From Roseinatronobacter sp. S2 (lineage in GTDB: Bacteria > Pseudomonadota > Alphaproteobacteria > Rhodobacterales > Rhodobacteraceae), in contig NZ_CP121115.1 in assembly GCF_029581395.1 (NCBI RefSeq), positions 496,001 through 560,000 on the forward strand: a DNA stretch of 64,000 bases. The letters run 5' to 3'. Under the pieces are notes generated by a model. It was given only the letters and a program-made list of their open reading frames with translations. It was not told where the DNA came from and did no database searches. Below are positions 62,685-64,000 of the stretch, piece after piece; position 1 is the stretch's first letter, and the number at the start of each line of letters is the position of its first letter. A program made the position numbers and the translations under genes.

Positions 62685-63539
62685 TCAGCCCATGATTGAA
62701 GCGATGTAGCTCTTCAAAGAGGTCTCACCGCAGCTTGGTTTATCCATCGCATCCGTCATCCCGTCGATCATGCGGCATGTCATACAAGTGTAAGAGGCCG
62801 CCGCCTTGCCCGAAAATCCGAACTTGCAGAAGGTGCCTTCCAGGGCATCGCGCGGGATCTCCTGAATTCCAACCTCACGATCCAGCGCCTCTGCGAAGGC
62901 CGCCGCGACATCTCGCGCTGTATAGTGTTCCGGCCCTTCAAAATACGCGATACCCACATCATCGATTCCGGACATGAGCCGCCTGGCGGCCGCTTTCCCC
63001 AAATCGGCCGGTGCCACCATCGGAATGGAAAGACCGGCGGGAAAGAAGCACGGTAAAATGCCGCTCTCCTGCATCTGTTCTGCCATTCCTGCCCAGTTGC
63101 TCATATAATAGGCGCACCGGTTGATCGCAGCAGGGACAGGCTGTCTTTCCAGGGCTTTCTCGAATTCATGCAGCACTGTCAGATCGCCGCATCGTTCCCC
63201 ATTGAAGGCACCGTAGGTCGATTGCGCGACCACTTTTTCAAGGCCCGAGCCGTCAAGGGCTGAGATGATCGCGGCCACGTTCGCCCGCTCTTCTTCGTCT
63301 GTATCGCCCGTAGGGTCCGCTGGCGGCTTGAGCAGAAAGGCACGCTTGCCGGTCTGGAGGATGCGACGCGTAGCCTCGACGTCGCGAATGTCTGCAACTG
63401 CGATCTTCGCTCCGGCCTCCTTCAAATCTGCGCCATGGCTTTCATCACGGGTAACAACTGTCACCTTCTGACCCTTGTTCAAGAGGGTGCGCGCCGTCGC
63501 CGATCCGACCTGCCCGGTTCCGCCAAGTGTCACATACAT
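62685..63539 (-). CDS. NmrA-like NAD(P)-binding protein
   Basis: 284 residues from the ATG at 63539, which is 6 bases from AGGAG; the ATG directly before it is too close. The cofactor motif VTLGGTGQVGSATARTLL is at the extreme N-terminus, followed by the atypical-SDR pattern VVAQSTYGAF and AINRCAYYMSNWAGM. No canonical Y-x-x-x-K pair is evident, as in NmrA/HSCARG-type redox sensors and some quinone reductases. The frameshifted WYL regulator gene ends 71 bp upstream on the same strand and probably controlled it. Confidence 0.88.
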   Translation of the reverse strand: MYVTLGGTGQVGSATARTLLNKGQKVTVVTRDESHGADLKEAGAKIAVADIRDVEATRRILQTGKRAFLLKPPADPTGDTDEEERANVAAIISALDGSGLEKVVAQSTYGAFNGERCGDLTVLHEFEKALERQPVPAAINRCAYYMSNWAGMAEQMQESGILPCFFPAGLSIPMVAPADLGKAAARRLMSGIDDVGIAYFEGPEHYTARDVAAAFAEALDREVGIQEIPRDALEGTFCKFGFSGKAAASYTCMTCRMIDGMTDAMDKPSCGETSLKSYIASIMG

Positions 63540-63610
63540 CATGATCTCCTTTTCGATTCCCGATCAGAGCTTATCAGGCAGGTTTGACAGAAAATGTCAG
63601 GAACCCGCAT

Positions 63611-64000
63611 TCAGACGTTTGCGTGGGGTTCGATCCGGCGATACGCTGCCAGCAGACTGTTGCGGGATCGGGGGATGTTTTCATCCAGCAAAGCCAGGTT
63701 CTCGATGCGATCAATCCGGAAATGCCGAAAATCATCACGTTGCTCACACCACGCGGCGAGCAGTTCCGCATGGTCAAAATAGCCGAACGCGACAGGCCAG
63801 CGACGCGGGTGCCAGGTGTTTTTCCCTGCGGTCGGTAGGCGATCTCCAGCTTGCGGCGGTCGCGCAAGGCCCGCCTGACCAATCCCAATTCGGTTTGCCT
63901 GTTATTCACGGAAGGGCCAACCGTCAGGCCACTCGCAAGCATCCGAGCTTCGTCATCGCGTCCCATACCATCTGTAATCTTGAGCAATGCCAACTCGGCT
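63611..64000 (-). pseudogene. WYL-domain (YafY-type) regulator, frameshifted and cut by the window edge
   Basis: One frame reads VRRALRDRRKLEIAYRPQGK through TRV. The adjacent frame then reads PVAFGYFDHAELLAAWCEQR, DDFRHFRIDRIENLALLDEN and ends at 63611. Together these form the normal WYL regulator (x-V-W-P-V-A-L-G-Y-F ... A-W-C-E-x-R-x-D-F-R-H-F-R). A 2-base insertion (or 1-base loss) near 63799-63803 joins them: removing GC from CGTCGCTGG restores V-W-P. Without repair the frame runs on to 63574 with unrelated sequence. The N-terminal DNA-binding part lies beyond the window. Confidence 0.8.

Noticed and set aside
1-64000. CRISPR arrays, rRNA or tRNA genes, plasmid replication or partition genes, integrase
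   Set aside because: Looked for short regular repeats, conserved RNA segments and replication-protein signatures; none seen, though tRNA-like folds cannot be excluded without a covariance-model search.

Overview
The window looks like accessory, catabolism-rich DNA of a Rhodobacterales (roseobacter-type) alphaproteobacterium. I base this on high GC with strong third-position G/C, protein families typical of that order (TTT and ABC uptake systems, DUF1028, RHH_4, Atu4866, IclR/LysR regulators), and many ATGA-type gene overlaps. No rRNA, tRNA, CRISPR array or replication/partition gene was found, so chromosome versus plasmid cannot be decided. Both ends cut genes: a carotenoid oxygenase on the left and a WYL regulator on the right.

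Layout. 1-7.5 kb: forward operon of carotenoid oxygenase, GMC oxidoreductase, DUF3237 protein and three aldehyde dehydrogenases, closed by a hairpin; a LysR gene faces it. 9.3-12.5 kb: a large, AT-richer autotransporter with five ~50-residue passenger repeats. 13.1-25.3 kb: a forward run of flavin monooxygenase, type II dehydroquinase-like protein, 2-hydroxyacid dehydrogenase, a polyamine-type ABC importer whose binding-protein gene carries an in-frame stop, quinone oxidoreductase, GST, RidA, DUF1028 protein, LysR and an M20 deacylase; an FMN hydroxyacid oxidase faces it. 26.5-28.0 kb: a scar with a small repeat protein and a gene remnant.

28.1-37.8 kb: a TTT importer (tctC, tctB, tctA) in one operon with a crotonase, a GlcD-type dehydrogenase and a mercaptopyruvate-sulfurtransferase-like protein. 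It is divergent from two tandem IclR genes, followed by a convergent ADP-forming acyl-CoA synthetase. The tctC and synthetase upstream regions share the palindrome GTTC-N9-GAAC. 38-39 kb holds an IS6-type remnant. 39.1-46.5 kb: a soluble histidine kinase/response regulator pair divergent from a ribose-type sugar ABC importer plus SMP-30 lactonase, with two palindromes 21 bp apart between them. 46.7-54.0 kb: a second sugar ABC importer with a GH127 beta-L-arabinofuranosidase and a LacI regulator; the same LacI-type operator precedes the binding-protein gene and lacI.

54.1-64.0 kb is patchy: an IS701-family element abutting a sulfotransferase-like gene, an IS21 istB remnant, a DUF1127 protein, two LysR genes, RHH_4, DJ-1/PfpI, SDR, Atu4866 and NmrA-like genes, and a frameshifted WYL regulator. 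Overall the window is a set of uptake-plus-catabolism modules, each with its own regulator, separated by scars of mobile DNA. The least understood modules are the TTT/sulfurtransferase/crotonase cluster and the dehydroquinase-like/DUF1028/RidA cluster.
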